In this document: piece by piece, positions 14,699 to 23,755 of the stretch
Layout: each line of letters starts with the position of its first letter
Numbering within the stretch: the first letter of the stretch is position 1
Assembly (NCBI GenBank): GCA_029554345.1
Contig: JAKPJF010000193.1
Coordinates: 1-45,974 of the forward strand
Origin: Spirochaetota bacterium
GTDB taxonomy: Bacteria > Spirochaetota > UBA4802 > JAFGJZ01
Length of the DNA: 45,974 nt
Direction of reading: 5' to 3'
Position numbers and translations under genes: made by a program
The notes under the pieces: model-generated
Seen by the model: the letters and a program-made list of their open reading frames with translations, nothing else
What the model was told of the DNA's origin: nothing
The model's database searches: none

Positions 14699-16375
14699 AT
14701 GACAGAGGCTAATAAACGGTTCGATGACAGTATGACAATGGAAGAGCTTTTGAATTCCACACCGTCAATCGAGCAGGGAAAGATTGTTCAGGGAGAAGTT
14801 GTTTCAGTTGATTCTAAGTTCGCCTATCTTAATATAGGCGGAAAAGTAGAAGGAAAAGTCTTTTTGAATGAGTTTGATAAAGCTCCCGAGCAAGGTGAAA
14901 AGCACGATGTTTTGATTAAATCTTCGAGACTCAGCGAAGGAATGTATCAGCTCTCAAAGAGAGCTGTTGTTCAGATTGAAAAATGGAAAAATTTTGAAAC
15001 ATGGGCTTCTGCCGGAAACGAAAGAGTATCAGGAAAACTGATAAAGAAACTTCCGAACGGTGCGGTTGTTGAGTTTGACGGTGTAACCGGATTTCTTCCA
15101 ATCAAAGAAGCCGGAGATATAAGAATTAAGGAAGATGATTCTTTCAGCCGTTCTTATGATTTTAAGGTTATTCAAATTGATCTTAAAAAGAAAAATGTAA
15201 TTCTTTCCCGCAAAATGGTAGTTGATGAAATAAAAGAGAAAGCATGGTCCGAGATTTCTTCAAAGTACAAGGAAGGAGATGTTGTCTCCGGAACTGTTGT
15301 AAGTTTTGCCGACTTCGGAACTTTCGTTAGCATAAACGGATATGAGGCTCTTCTCCACAATAATGACCTTTCATGGAGTAAGGGAGTTAAAAGAAAGAAC
15401 ATACTTAAGATCGGTGACAAGGGAGAGTTTAAGATTCTTTCCATTGATCTTGAAAACAGAAAGATCGCACTTGGAATCAAACAGATGACGGCTGATCCTT
15501 GGGAGACGATCGACAAGAAATACAGACCCGGAGATAAAGTAAAGGGAGCAGTAACCACTGTAACCAGTTTCGGAATATTCGCCGAGATCGAAAACGGAAT
15601 AGAAGGTCTTGTCAGCTCCGGTGAGATTTCGTGGATGAAGAAAATTGTTAATCCTAAAGAGCTTTATAAGAAGGATGATGTTGTCAGTGCGGTAATCACT
15701 GATATTAACAAGGCAGACCGCCGTATTTCTTTGAGCATCAAACAGGCGGAAGTGAATCCGTTTGTTGATTATCTTTCAAAGAATCGTGTAGGTTCTATTG
15801 TTGATTCAAAAGTTGCGCGTATTGCTCCTTTTGGTCTTTTTGTGAATCTTGCAAACGATATTGACGCACTTGTTCATGTATCCGATATTTCATGGGATGA
15901 TGAAAAAGTTGATCTTTCTTCAAAATTTAAACCGGGTGATTCTTTAAAGGTTAAAATTCTTTCCGCAAATTCCGATGAGATGAAGATTTCATGCGGCATA
16001 AAACAGCTTACCCGTTCGCCATGGGAAGATGTTAAAGAAAAATTTCCGCCGCGTTCAAAGGTGAGCGGAACGGTTTCAAGCATCACTTCTTTCGGCGTAT
16101 TCGTAAAACTTGATGATAAAGTTGAAGGACTTGTTCATCTTTCGGAACTTTCCCGCAATAAAATAGAAGATGTAAATTCTGTTTTTAAGATAGGAGATTC
16201 CGTTAATGCGGTTGTTCTTGATGTCGATGTCGATAAAAAGAAAATATCTCTCAGCATTAAGGGCTTTGACATTATGTCCGAAAAAGAAGAGCTTTCAAAA
16301 GTTATGGGCGGCAGCACCTCAAATACTGCCAGCATTGCCGATCTTTTGAAAAATAAGATGGAAAAAGCAAACTAA
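14699..16375 (+). CDS. rpsA: 30S ribosomal protein bS1
   Basis: The 558-residue protein carries six S1 OB-fold repeats at roughly 22-90, 105-175, 190-260, 275-345, 360-430 and 447-517, as in full-length Gram-negative S1. Repeats 3 to 6 show the canonical GTV..FG.FV pattern. S1 recruits mRNA with weak or absent Shine-Dalgarno sites to the 30S subunit, which fits the several genes here without one (ispE, scpA). It sits downstream of cmk; the ATG has only a weak GGTGA upstream. Confidence 0.96.
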   Translation: MTEANKRFDDSMTMEELLNSTPSIEQGKIVQGEVVSVDSKFAYLNIGGKVEGKVFLNEFDKAPEQGEKHDVLIKSSRLSEGMYQLSKRAVVQIEKWKNFETWASAGNERVSGKLIKKLPNGAVVEFDGVTGFLPIKEAGDIRIKEDDSFSRSYDFKVIQIDLKKKNVILSRKMVVDEIKEKAWSEISSKYKEGDVVSGTVVSFADFGTFVSINGYEALLHNNDLSWSKGVKRKNILKIGDKGEFKILSIDLENRKIALGIKQMTADPWETIDKKYRPGDKVKGAVTTVTSFGIFAEIENGIEGLVSSGEISWMKKIVNPKELYKKDDVVSAVITDINKADRRISLSIKQAEVNPFVDYLSKNRVGSIVDSKVARIAPFGLFVNLANDIDALVHVSDISWDDEKVDLSSKFKPGDSLKVKILSANSDEMKISCGIKQLTRSPWEDVKEKFPPRSKVSGTVSSITSFGVFVKLDDKVEGLVHLSELSRNKIEDVNSVFKIGDSVNAVVLDVDVDKKKISLSIKGFDIMSEKEELSKVMGGSTSNTASIADLLKNKMEKAN

Positions 16376-16387
16376 CGGAGTTAAAAA

Positions 16388-17140
16388 ATGATTAATAAAC
16401 TCGAAATAAAAAGAGACGCAATTGAAAAATTTCTGATGCGTGTTAAGGATTCGATTAAAAAACATAAAAAAGCTGCTATCGCTGTTGTATGCACTATTGT
16501 TCTTCTTTCCGCAGCTGCAATAGTTGGTGCAGTATTGCATCAGAAGTCTGTGGATGATTCTCTTGCGGAGTATGCAAAAATTTCCGATGATTTTGATGAT
16601 TCTGTGAGAAAGATATCTGAAGAGATTCCGCGCACTATGGAAAACTATGATTTATTAAATTCTAAGATAAATGAGCTTAAGGCTGATACTGCGGCTAAAA
16701 TTGTAAAGTTGAAGGAAAAAAGCAAATTCGGATATATAGCACGCGATGGTTATTATCTTGCAGGCGGTTATTATCTGGAGGCAGAAAAGAATGATGAGGC
16801 TATTAAGTATTTTGAGCTTTTTATAAAAGAAAATCCTGAATCAGAACTCGCTCCTCTTGCGCTTTTCTCAATAGGTGTATGTAATGAAAATACAGGTAAT
16901 ATCGATAAGGCTCTTGAAATTTATTTGTCGATTGAGAAGAAATATCCAAATGGAAAATTCAATGCACGTAATCTGTATGATATAGGAAGAATGTACCAGA
17001 AAAAAGGTGATTTAGCTAAGGCGAAAGAGTATTATGAAAAGTTAAAAGTTCAGCATACAAATACTCTGCATTCAGACTACGCCACTGCGAGACTGATGCT
17101 TCTGAATACCAAACCTGAAGAAGTTCCTGCGAAAAAATAA
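16388..17140 (+). CDS. Membrane-anchored tetratricopeptide protein, YfgM-like
   Basis: The 250-residue protein has a short basic cytoplasmic N-terminus, one transmembrane helix at about 28-50 (AAIAVVCTIVLLSAAAIVGAV), a helical linker, then at least three TPR repeats (KNDEAIKYFELFIKENPES, NIDKALEIYLSIEKKYPNG, DLAKAKEYYEKL). This layout is that of YfgM-type proteins that sit beside the SecYEG translocon, but the sequence match is only architectural. It begins 12 bp after rpsA with an ACGGAG site and is the last gene of the scpA-rpsA group. Confidence 0.65.
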   Translation: MINKLEIKRDAIEKFLMRVKDSIKKHKKAAIAVVCTIVLLSAAAIVGAVLHQKSVDDSLAEYAKISDDFDDSVRKISEEIPRTMENYDLLNSKINELKADTAAKIVKLKEKSKFGYIARDGYYLAGGYYLEAEKNDEAIKYFELFIKENPESELAPLALFSIGVCNENTGNIDKALEIYLSIEKKYPNGKFNARNLYDIGRMYQKKGDLAKAKEYYEKLKVQHTNTLHSDYATARLMLLNTKPEEVPAKK

Positions 17141-17164
17141 ATTTTACAGTATTCTGAATATATT

Positions 17165-17190
17165 AAAAAATCCGCGAAAGCGGATTTTTT
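17165..17190 (+). terminator. Intrinsic terminator
   Basis: AAAAAATCCGC and GCGGATTTTTT form an 11-bp stem around a GAAA loop, ending in a T-run. It closes the scpA-rpsA-TPR transcript and is near-symmetrical. Confidence 0.9.
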
Positions 17191-17274
17191 GTGTCTTAGA
17201 ATCATAATTTAGTTCTTGAAATAAAACTGATAGTAGTTCATAAACAGACGTTTCGAATAATCATAGGAGATTTT

Positions 17275-17922
17275 ATGAAGAAATTATTTGTTGCCGTTCT
17301 TTGTATTTTTGCTTCAGTTGCATTGAGTGCAAAGCCTGATAAAAAAGCTGCGGAAAAAGCCGTTACAAGCTTTTTAGAGAGTGTAAAAAAGGGTGATTTT
17401 CTTAAAGCCGGCGGATTTATCGAGGGCGGTTTTGATGTTGAGGATCAATATGCGGCGTTTGTACCTGTGATGAGAATAATCACTGCTCAGATCACTTATA
17501 AGATTATATCATCAAGCGTCTCAGAAAATGGAGATGTAGTTGTTAAAACGAAAATATCCGCTCCTGACATGCCTAAATTTATGCTTGCAATGGAAACTGA
17601 ATTTTCTTCAGAGAAAGTTCAGGAAGCAGTTGATAATGTCAAGTCGGAGAAAGAAAAAGATGCATTGGTTGCCAAACTTATGGCGGATTTTATAACCAAA
17701 TCGGTTGCTGATAAAAAGCATGCAAGAGTTGAGACTGATGTTGATATTTCAGTTTCTGAAAAGGACGGTAAATGGATTCTTAACGGTTCGGATGAACTTG
17801 CAAGCGGTATTATTGGTCAGATGGATAAATATACCGAGAAACAGGATGCTCCTGATGTTCCGGAAACCGATGAAGGTGAAGCTGATGATTCAGATATGCC
17901 TCAAATTGAAGAAGCTGAATAA
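17275..17922 (+). CDS. Secreted protein of unknown function with acidic tail
   Basis: The 215-residue protein opens with a clear signal peptide (MKKLFVAVLCIFASVALSA, cleavage near residue 19). The mature part begins AEKAVTSFLESVKKGDFLKAG and continues as mixed alpha/beta, similar in layout to NTF2-like DUF4878-type lipoprotein domains but without a lipobox. The last 25 residues are Asp/Glu-rich. ATG follows TAGGAG. A TTGAAA (17216-17221) 17 bp from CATAAA suggests its own weak promoter after the preceding terminator. I do not recognise a specific function. Confidence 0.6.
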   Translation: MKKLFVAVLCIFASVALSAKPDKKAAEKAVTSFLESVKKGDFLKAGGFIEGGFDVEDQYAAFVPVMRIITAQITYKIISSSVSENGDVVVKTKISAPDMPKFMLAMETEFSSEKVQEAVDNVKSEKEKDALVAKLMADFITKSVADKKHARVETDVDISVSEKDGKWILNGSDELASGIIGQMDKYTEKQDAPDVPETDEGEADDSDMPQIEEAE

Positions 17923-17937
17923 TACCAATCTGCCTCA

Positions 17938-18384
17938 ATGAAAGTTGTGATTGTTTCAGATTCGCATGGAAACAAAAAGACTTTTGAACGGATAATTGCC
18001 GAATCCCCGCCGGATATTCTGATATTCTGCGGGGACGGTTTTTCCGATATCCCATCTGATTTTTCCGGAAAACTTTATGCCGTCCGCGGAAATACCGATA
18101 ACGTGTATGCTGATAACGAAATAAGTTTATGTATATCAAATATAAATATTTTTATTACTCATGGGGAAGGCTATTCCGTTAAAAGCGGACTTGATCATCT
18201 TCGATTGAGAGCAAAATCAATGAATGCAGATGTTGTTTTTTTCGGACATACTCATGAACAGGTTCATTATATACACGGGGGAATTCGGTTAGTTAATCCA
18301 GGAAGCCTTTTTAACGGTTATTATGCAGAATGGGATAACTTTCCGGAAGGTGATTTGGTTTTAAAAAGATATCATGCTGAATAA
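17938..18384 (+). CDS. YfcE/MJ0936-type metallophosphoesterase
   Basis: This 148-residue calcineurin-like phosphoesterase shows the metal-binding set in order: SDSHG (D8, H10), CGDG, RGNTD, ITHGEGY and GHTHEQ, followed by the typical VNPGSLFNGYY close. Members hydrolyse phosphodiesters in vitro with two divalent metals; natural substrates are mostly unknown. It begins 15 bp after the secreted protein gene without an obvious ribosome site. The length is at the short end of the family (150-185). Confidence 0.85.
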   Translation: MKVVIVSDSHGNKKTFERIIAESPPDILIFCGDGFSDIPSDFSGKLYAVRGNTDNVYADNEISLCISNINIFITHGEGYSVKSGLDHLRLRAKSMNADVVFFGHTHEQVHYIHGGIRLVNPGSLFNGYYAEWDNFPEGDLVLKRYHAE

Positions 18385-18701
18385 TGAGGTGTTTTTCTTA
18401 GTAGAGTTGTTTTGATTTCAGAAGATCCTATAGAAAAATATATTCTTCCTGTTTCAAGGTTTGCCGGGTGGTTTTCGTGAGTTTCTGATTCAATTTTTTC
18501 GTTATGAAAAGAATCGTTTTTAGCCTGAAAAGAGATCAATGAGGTTTTTTTCATAAGTCACCCGAAGTTTATTGGATACATTCTTGTCCGGAGTCTTTAT
18601 TTGTCTACTTGTTTATCAGGTGATGTAAAAAATCTTTTGTTTGTGATTGACTTTTTTGCTTCAAATTATGCAATTGCTAAAAAGAAAAATTCTGGTTTTT
18701 T
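18385..18701. other. 317-bp AT-rich intergenic region with imperfect direct repeats
   Basis: No convincing gene. AATGAGGTGTTTTTC (18383-18397) and AATGAGGTTTTTTTC (18538-18552) form an imperfect direct repeat around about 140 bp. The frame of the preceding phosphoesterase stays open for 29 further codons after a TAA-TGA pair, ending with PVSRFAGWFS. That may be chance or an old C-terminus. A 60-codon leftward frame at 18372-18554 has no ribosome site. Confidence 0.5.
18647..18674 (+). promoter_or_regulatory. Candidate promoter of the lolA-like operon
   Basis: TTGACT (18647-18652) and TGCAAT (18669-18674) are spaced by 16 bp, with the ATG 27 nt downstream of the -10. Confidence 0.35.
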
Positions 18702-19385
18702 ATGAATACAAAAAAAAATACTTTCATGCTCCTTTTACTTCTGCTTCCTGCGTTTCTTTCCGCAAAGTTTACGTTCACGACAGTAAGTGATGTTGTCGAT
18801 GAAGTTAAGAAGAAATATGCCTCATTTGAAGGAATGAGCGCGGATTTCGTTATAGAAAGTGAAAAGGGTGGTAAAAAAACCGTTCGAAGCGGAACTATAA
18901 AAACAAAATTTCCTAATTATCTGCTGGTTGATTTTTTCAGCCCTGCCGGACAGAAGCTTGTTTCTGACGGACGCGTAATGTGGCTTTATATTCCGAGTTT
19001 AAATGTTGTTGCAGAGCAGGATTTGAAGGATGACGAAAGCGGTATTTTTTCGTCAAATTCAAGGACTGGTCTTCAGAGACTATTTAAGAAATATCATTAT
19101 AAGTTTGCCCAGAAAGAACAGCCTTTTACAGATAAAGACGGCAAGAAATATTATTTGATCCATCTTCAGCAGAAAGAGAGCCGAAGCGGTTTTAAGACTA
19201 TGAATATCTGGATTGATGAAAATTATCTGATTACCAGAGCTGAAGGTGTCACTTCGGCCGGAAAAACAGTTAAAATACGTTTTTCAAAGATTGATACAGG
19301 AAAAGATTTTCCAAAGGGAATTTTCAAAATGGATAAACCGGCGAATGCAAGGGTAATAAAGAACCCTATGCTGTCGGAGGAGTAG
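18702..19385 (+). CDS. LolA-like outer membrane lipoprotein carrier
   Basis: The 227-residue protein has a signal peptide (LLLLLLPAFLSA, cleavage near 21) and the LolA fold motifs: a helix with YASFEGMSADFVIES, GTIKTKFPNYLLVDFFSPAGQKLVSDGRVMW split over two strand pairs, and a C-terminal GFKTMNIWIDENYLI. LolA shuttles lipoproteins across the periplasm, so this argues for an outer membrane. It leads a tight operon: the next gene is 3 bp away. Divergence from proteobacterial LolA is clear, so the precise cargo is inferred. Confidence 0.8.
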   Translation: MNTKKNTFMLLLLLLPAFLSAKFTFTTVSDVVDEVKKKYASFEGMSADFVIESEKGGKKTVRSGTIKTKFPNYLLVDFFSPAGQKLVSDGRVMWLYIPSLNVVAEQDLKDDESGIFSSNSRTGLQRLFKKYHYKFAQKEQPFTDKDGKKYYLIHLQQKESRSGFKTMNIWIDENYLITRAEGVTSAGKTVKIRFSKIDTGKDFPKGIFKMDKPANARVIKNPMLSEE

Positions 19386-19388
19386 AAA

Positions 19389-20513
19389 GTGGATAGTATA
19401 GGTGAAAAGCTAAAATCAACGCGCGAAGCACGGAAGCTGAGTCTTTCCGATGTTACCAAAGATACGAATATCGCGCCTACATATCTCGAAGCTTTGGAAA
19501 ATGAGGATTTCGATTATTTTCCAAGTGAAACCTATGCGATGGGTTTTTTGAGAAATTATGCAGATTATCTCAGACTTGATTCTGAGTCTATGGTTCAGGC
19601 ATATAAAGGATTTAAAATAGGAGAGAGCGTAACTCCTCTTGAAGAACTTACCAAGCCTACCGGCAAGATGACTTCTATTAATTTCGGTGTTCCTTCTCTT
19701 GGAGGAGCAAAAAGAGGAATTTTTGTTGTTATTGGTTGCGCACTTGCTATTGTTCTTTTTTTCATTCTGTTTAACTTCATTTCAAACGGTGTAGATACTT
19801 CTGCGGAAGGCTCCATTGATGATTTAAAAAGTGAATACACATCAAAAGGGAAAACTGCCGATTTTGAAAATCTTCTGGCTCTCAAACTTTCGAATGACAA
19901 GGGAATGATTCTTGCTTCAAAAGATGAAGCGGTTCAGTTTATTGTAGGATCCAAAGAGTGTTATTTTCTTGTTAAGCAGATAAATGCAAATTCTGTTGAT
20001 ATTCAGACTCATCCTGAAAAAACAAATTATACACTGAATCTTGATCAGGCTTCAAAAATTGTTTTTCCCGGAGCAAACAGAGATGTTTCCATTACGTTAA
20101 AGGCATTAGCCGGAAACAGAGGAAAATTTCTGATAGAGCTTTCAGGTGCTGCAGATTCTGCAGTTGATCAGTCAAATGCTTCTGATTCTGATTCGCCTCA
20201 GGTTACTGCTCAGGATGACCGCAATCTCAAAATTACTTTTGATGCCGAATTCCTTGAGAATACATATCTTGAACTCTATCTTGACGGACAGCAGAGAATT
20301 TCCGGTCTTGTACGTCAGGGGAGAAAAGAGAGATGGGAAGCTTCAAATGCCATTCAGGTTAAAATCGGAAATGCAGGCGGCGTGAAGGTTAAGATTAATG
20401 ATAAGGATTTTGTTTTTGGCGGAAAAGGAACAGTTGCCTCAAAGACAATAAAGTGGGAAAAAGATCCTGCTAATCCGAATAAATATACCATTTCAATTAA
20501 AGATTGGAAGTGA
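19389..20513 (+). CDS. RodZ-like membrane protein (HTH_25 - TM - DUF4115)
   Basis: The 374-residue protein has the RodZ arrangement. A cytoplasmic helix-turn-helix domain (1-65: IGEKLKSTREARKLSLSDV, TYLEALENEDF, GFLRNYADYL) binds MreB in known cases. One transmembrane helix lies at 110-132, then an extended middle, then the periplasmic DUF4115 beta domain (about 245-374). RodZ anchors the MreB cytoskeleton and sets rod shape. It starts with GTG; GGAGGAG seven bases upstream supports this. The middle (140-245) is longer than in E. coli RodZ. Confidence 0.82.
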   Translation: MDSIGEKLKSTREARKLSLSDVTKDTNIAPTYLEALENEDFDYFPSETYAMGFLRNYADYLRLDSESMVQAYKGFKIGESVTPLEELTKPTGKMTSINFGVPSLGGAKRGIFVVIGCALAIVLFFILFNFISNGVDTSAEGSIDDLKSEYTSKGKTADFENLLALKLSNDKGMILASKDEAVQFIVGSKECYFLVKQINANSVDIQTHPEKTNYTLNLDQASKIVFPGANRDVSITLKALAGNRGKFLIELSGAADSAVDQSNASDSDSPQVTAQDDRNLKITFDAEFLENTYLELYLDGQQRISGLVRQGRKERWEASNAIQVKIGNAGGVKVKINDKDFVFGGKGTVASKTIKWEKDPANPNKYTISIKDWK

Positions 20514-21799
20514 GCCTGACATATCACATAATTTCACTAGGCTGTTCTAAGAATCAGGTTGATTCTGAAAGACTTAACGCCGCTTTGATTGAGAACGGGT
20601 TTGTACAATCGGAAGACATAGAGTCTTCCGATTTTGTTGTTATAAACACATGCGGATTCATTCAGTCAGCGAAAGAAGAGTCCATCGCCGTTATACTCGA
20701 TTCACTTGAGTTAAAACTCTCAGGTGCTAAAATTGCTGTTCTCGGCTGTCTTTCGGAACGGTATAAAAAAGATATTCTTGCTGATATTCCGGAAATTGAT
20801 CTTGTTTACGGATTGTATGATGACGGATTTATTCCGGCAGTTAAGAGTCTATTTGCAATAACAGAAAAATTTATACAAACAGAAAAACGCATTCCTCTTG
20901 AATTAGGATTGCCGTATGAATATATTAAAATCGCAGAAGGCTGTTCTAACAGATGCAGTTTCTGCGCGATTCCGATAATTCGCGGAGACCATTCGTCTTT
21001 TTCTCCGGATAGTATTTATTCCGATGCAATGGAAGCCGCTTCACGCGGAGCGAAGGAACTTATCATTGTCGCACAGGATATAGCTTCATATTCCTTCGGT
21101 TCATCTGACCTTTGTTCGATAGTTGATAAAATTTCCGGGATTAAATCGGTTGAATGGATACGTCTCATGTATATTCATCCGGATCATTTGTCTGATAAAA
21201 TAATTAAACTTATTGCTTCAAATGAAAAAGTCGTTAAGTATATAGATATTCCTTTTCAGCATGCTTCCGAGAAAATATTGCGTTCAATGAACCGTAAGGG
21301 AAGTTCTGATAAGTATCTTGAACTTGTTGATCGTCTTAGATCTGAAGTAAACGGAATTAAAATCCGTTCTACATTTATGGTCGGTTATCCGGGAGAAACG
21401 GATGAAGATTATAATGAATTGCTGGATTTTATGAAGAAAGCCCGCATTGATAAGGCAGGTGCTTTTATGTTTTCGCCGGAGGAAAATACGCCCGCAGCGG
21501 AATTGGCAGACAATCCTACGAAAATTAAAAAACGCCGTTTCGAGAAATTAATGAAGCTTCAACAGGAAATATCGCGTGATTCACTTTTAAAAATGGTGGG
21601 TCAGAAGGTAAAAATTCTTGTAGAAGAAAAATTGGATGAATTCCATTATGCCGGAAGAACAGAATATGATGCGCCGGAAGTTGACGGAGTTTTTTACTTA
21701 ACTGATGAAAAAAATAAAGTAAAAATTAACGACTTCTGTGAAGCTGTTATAACTGATTCTACCGAGTACGATTTAATTGGTGAATATTATGATTCCTAA
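20510..21799 (+). CDS. rimO: Ribosomal protein uS12 methylthiotransferase RimO
   Basis: RimO adds a methylthio group to an Asp of ribosomal protein S12. Counting from GTG 20510, the auxiliary cluster cysteines are C12, C48 and C80 in the MTTase domain, the radical-SAM CxxxCxxC is C145/C149/C152 (EGCSNRCSFCAIP), and a C-terminal TRAM domain closes the protein. IRGDHSS and the IDIPFQHASEKIL run favour RimO over MiaB. The start is uncertain: GTG 20510 and TTG 20504 both overlap the end of the rodZ-like gene and neither has a proper ribosome site, so coupling is likely. About 429 residues. Confidence 0.93.
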   Translation: MSLTYHIISLGCSKNQVDSERLNAALIENGFVQSEDIESSDFVVINTCGFIQSAKEESIAVILDSLELKLSGAKIAVLGCLSERYKKDILADIPEIDLVYGLYDDGFIPAVKSLFAITEKFIQTEKRIPLELGLPYEYIKIAEGCSNRCSFCAIPIIRGDHSSFSPDSIYSDAMEAASRGAKELIIVAQDIASYSFGSSDLCSIVDKISGIKSVEWIRLMYIHPDHLSDKIIKLIASNEKVVKYIDIPFQHASEKILRSMNRKGSSDKYLELVDRLRSEVNGIKIRSTFMVGYPGETDEDYNELLDFMKKARIDKAGAFMFSPEENTPAAELADNPTKIKKRRFEKLMKLQQEISRDSLLKMVGQKVKILVEEKLDEFHYAGRTEYDAPEVDGVFYLTDEKNKVKINDFCEAVITDSTEYDLIGEYYDS

Positions 21800-22436
21800 T
21801 CTTATTTCTCTTCTTAGAATATTTCTAATGCCGTTATTTCTATATCTGATTTTTCAGCCAGAAAGATCTATGAAGTTTGCCGCGCTGATAGTTTTCAGCA
21901 TTGCTTCGCTCACTGATTTTTTTGACGGTTGGAGCGCGCGCAAGCTTAAGCAGGAGTCCGAATTGGGGAAATTTCTTGATCCGCTTGCAGACAAAGTTCT
22001 GGTAATTTCGACTTTGGTTGCGTTTCTTCTGATAGATTATCTGATTCCTTTGTGGATGATAATTGTTATTATAGGACGTGATGTACTTGTGACTGTTATG
22101 CGTTACGTTGCCGTAAAGAAGGGGATGTCTATAAGAACTTCTCGTTTCGGTAAAATTAAAACAGCTTTTCAGATGATTTCAATACTGGTCATCATTATGA
22201 TATTTATAGTACGCGGATCAAACATGACGATACCGGAAGAAATAATGAAAGGACACTATATGTCTCTTGTTCCGGCTTGGTCCGTTACTATTTCGGATAT
22301 GCATGATAAGTGGCTCATTGCCGGGCCTTATTGGCTGATGCTTGTAGTCACAATTCTGACTGCCTGGTCAGGGATTCGTTATCTTGTATTCAACTGGCGT
22401 GTTCTTCTTCCGCCTTATAAAGGAAAAGATAAATGA
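21789..22436 (+). CDS. pgsA: CDP-diacylglycerol-glycerol-3-phosphate 3-phosphatidyltransferase
   Basis: PgsA makes phosphatidylglycerophosphate, the first step to phosphatidylglycerol. The CDP-alcohol phosphotransferase motif is complete: D43, D46, G47, A50, R51, G60, D64 and D68 (DFFDGWSAR then GKFLDPLAD). Several hydrophobic segments surround it. The ATG at 21789 fits the usual MNIPNxLTxxR-like start, follows GGTGA and overlaps rimO by 11 bp. The 215 residues are slightly long: a loop of about 35 residues before the last helix is unusual. The next gene encodes the following enzyme of the pathway. Confidence 0.93.
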   Translation: MIPNLISLLRIFLMPLFLYLIFQPERSMKFAALIVFSIASLTDFFDGWSARKLKQESELGKFLDPLADKVLVISTLVAFLLIDYLIPLWMIIVIIGRDVLVTVMRYVAVKKGMSIRTSRFGKIKTAFQMISILVIIMIFIVRGSNMTIPEEIMKGHYMSLVPAWSVTISDMHDKWLIAGPYWLMLVVTILTAWSGIRYLVFNWRVLLPPYKGKDK

Positions 22437-22897
22437 AGACTATTGCTAGATTTTTTTACAGCGGTTTTTTTTCCGGTTATTCCCCATGCGCTCCTGGAAC
22501 ATTCGGGTCAATCGTAGGCTTTGTTTTATTTTTTGCAGAGAATTATTTTTTTCCGGTACAGGCTTATTGGATAAACGCAGTGATATGTTTTATTTTGATT
22601 TATCCTTCCATAAGACTCGGAGATTTTGCGGAGAAGGATTTGAAGTCCAAAGATCCGCAGGTTGTTGTTCTTGATGAAATATTCGGATATTTCGTTTCAG
22701 TATTATTTATTCCTTATTCGCTTAAAGCCGCGCTCGCTGCGCTTGTTCTTTTCAGAATTTTTGACATATTAAAACCTTTTCCAATAAATAAAATTCAGAA
22801 GCTCAAAGGCGGATTGGGAATATTTATGGATGATATTCTTGCCGGTGTAATGGCCAATGTTATTGTAAGGGTATTAATTTTTGCAGGAATTCTATGA
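22433..22897 (+). CDS. pgpA: Phosphatidylglycerophosphatase A
   Basis: The 154-residue membrane protein has the PgpA signature: SGYSPCAPGTFGSI near the N-terminus, VVLDEIFGYFVSV in the middle, and GGLGIFMDDILAGV near the end. PgpA dephosphorylates phosphatidylglycerophosphate to phosphatidylglycerol. It overlaps pgsA through ATGA, so the two consecutive enzymes of the pathway are translationally coupled. Confidence 0.93.
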   Translation: MKTIARFFYSGFFSGYSPCAPGTFGSIVGFVLFFAENYFFPVQAYWINAVICFILIYPSIRLGDFAEKDLKSKDPQVVVLDEIFGYFVSVLFIPYSLKAALAALVLFRIFDILKPFPINKIQKLKGGLGIFMDDILAGVMANVIVRVLIFAGIL

Positions 22898-23379
22898 TAG
22901 ACGGGCATTTTTTTAATTTTAATAAACTTGATTATGTAAAAAAAAAGAAATCGGGATGTATTCTCTGTTCATTGATTGATAAAACAACGGATTCTCCCGA
23001 TTTGGAAATATATAGAAGTCTTTTGTCTGCCGTATCAATGAATCTGTATCCGTATAATTCAGGACACATTATGATTTATCCTTTAAGGCATATTGAGTCG
23101 ATATGCGATCTTTCTGAAGAAGAAGAAGCATCTGATATTCATAGGCTTAGTGCGGCTTCAGTCAGGATTCTTACGGATGAACTTAGTCCAACAGGATTTA
23201 ATATCGGATATAATATCGGTGAAAATTCAGGTGCGAGCATCAAGCATCTTCATCTGCATATAGTTCCGCGTTATAATAATGAATTAGGATTTGCAGAGGT
23301 TATTGCCGGGAAAAGGGTAGTTGTTGTAGAGCCGGTTTCTCTTTTGGATTCATTGCGCGTAAAATACGCGCAGTTGTAA
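22894..23379 (+). CDS. HIT family nucleotide hydrolase or phosphorylase
   Basis: The 161-residue HIT protein shows the active-site motif HLHLH at 118-122 (followed by IVPR), SGHIMIYPLRHI at 56-66 and a zinc-type CILC at 22-25. It resembles the Fhit/Ap4A-phosphorylase-like branch, which cleaves dinucleoside polyphosphates or AMP conjugates. It overlaps pgpA through ATGA and ends the lolA-like operon. A TGCGCGT/ACGCGCA stem (23354-23372) lies inside the last codons. Its link to the lipid genes is positional only. Confidence 0.88.
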   Translation: MIDGHFFNFNKLDYVKKKKSGCILCSLIDKTTDSPDLEIYRSLLSAVSMNLYPYNSGHIMIYPLRHIESICDLSEEEEASDIHRLSAASVRILTDELSPTGFNIGYNIGENSGASIKHLHLHIVPRYNNELGFAEVIAGKRVVVVEPVSLLDSLRVKYAQL

Positions 23380-23380
23380 A

Positions 23381-23737
23381 TTAGTTTTCTGATTGTGTGA
23401 TGCAGCTTCCGTTGAATACCGCGCCTTTTTCGATAAAAATTTCAGGTGTTACGATATCACCGTGAGTCTCGCTTTTCTTGTAAAGCTCAACAAGTTTGTC
23501 TGCTTTGACTTTGCCGTTAAGTTTGCCGTTGATAGCGATTGAACTAACTTTAACGTCGGCACTGACGCTTGCTTCCTGCCCGATTATAAGGTGACCGTCT
23601 GATTCGATTTTACCGGAAAAACTGCCCTTTATCTTAAGGGAGTTTTTAAAAACCAAACGTCCCTTGAATTCGATATCTTCGGCAATGACGGTATTTATTT
23701 TATTTTCGTCTTCTATAATTTCTTTTACTTCGGTCAT
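23381..23737 (-). CDS. Bactofilin
   Basis: The 118-residue protein is a bactofilin (DUF583): a short charged tail, then a right-handed beta-helix made of repeats about every 18 residues (LVFKNSLKIKGSFSGKIESDG, LIIGQEASVSADVKVSSIAI in turns). Bactofilins polymerise without nucleotides and scaffold cell-shape or motility structures. It starts with ATG after GGAAGGTGAC and has its own promoter at 23756-23783. It runs tail to tail with the HIT gene, 1 bp apart. Confidence 0.92.
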   Translation of the reverse strand: MTEVKEIIEDENKINTVIAEDIEFKGRLVFKNSLKIKGSFSGKIESDGHLIIGQEASVSADVKVSSIAINGKLNGKVKADKLVELYKKSETHGDIVTPEIFIEKGAVFNGSCITQSEN

Positions 23738-23755
23738 TTGTCACCTTCCACGGAA

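Noticed and set aside
18372-18554. 60-codon leftward frame after the phosphoesterase gene
   Set aside because: No ribosome site, it overlaps the 3' end of a real gene, and the sequence resembles no family; chance frame in AT-rich DNA.
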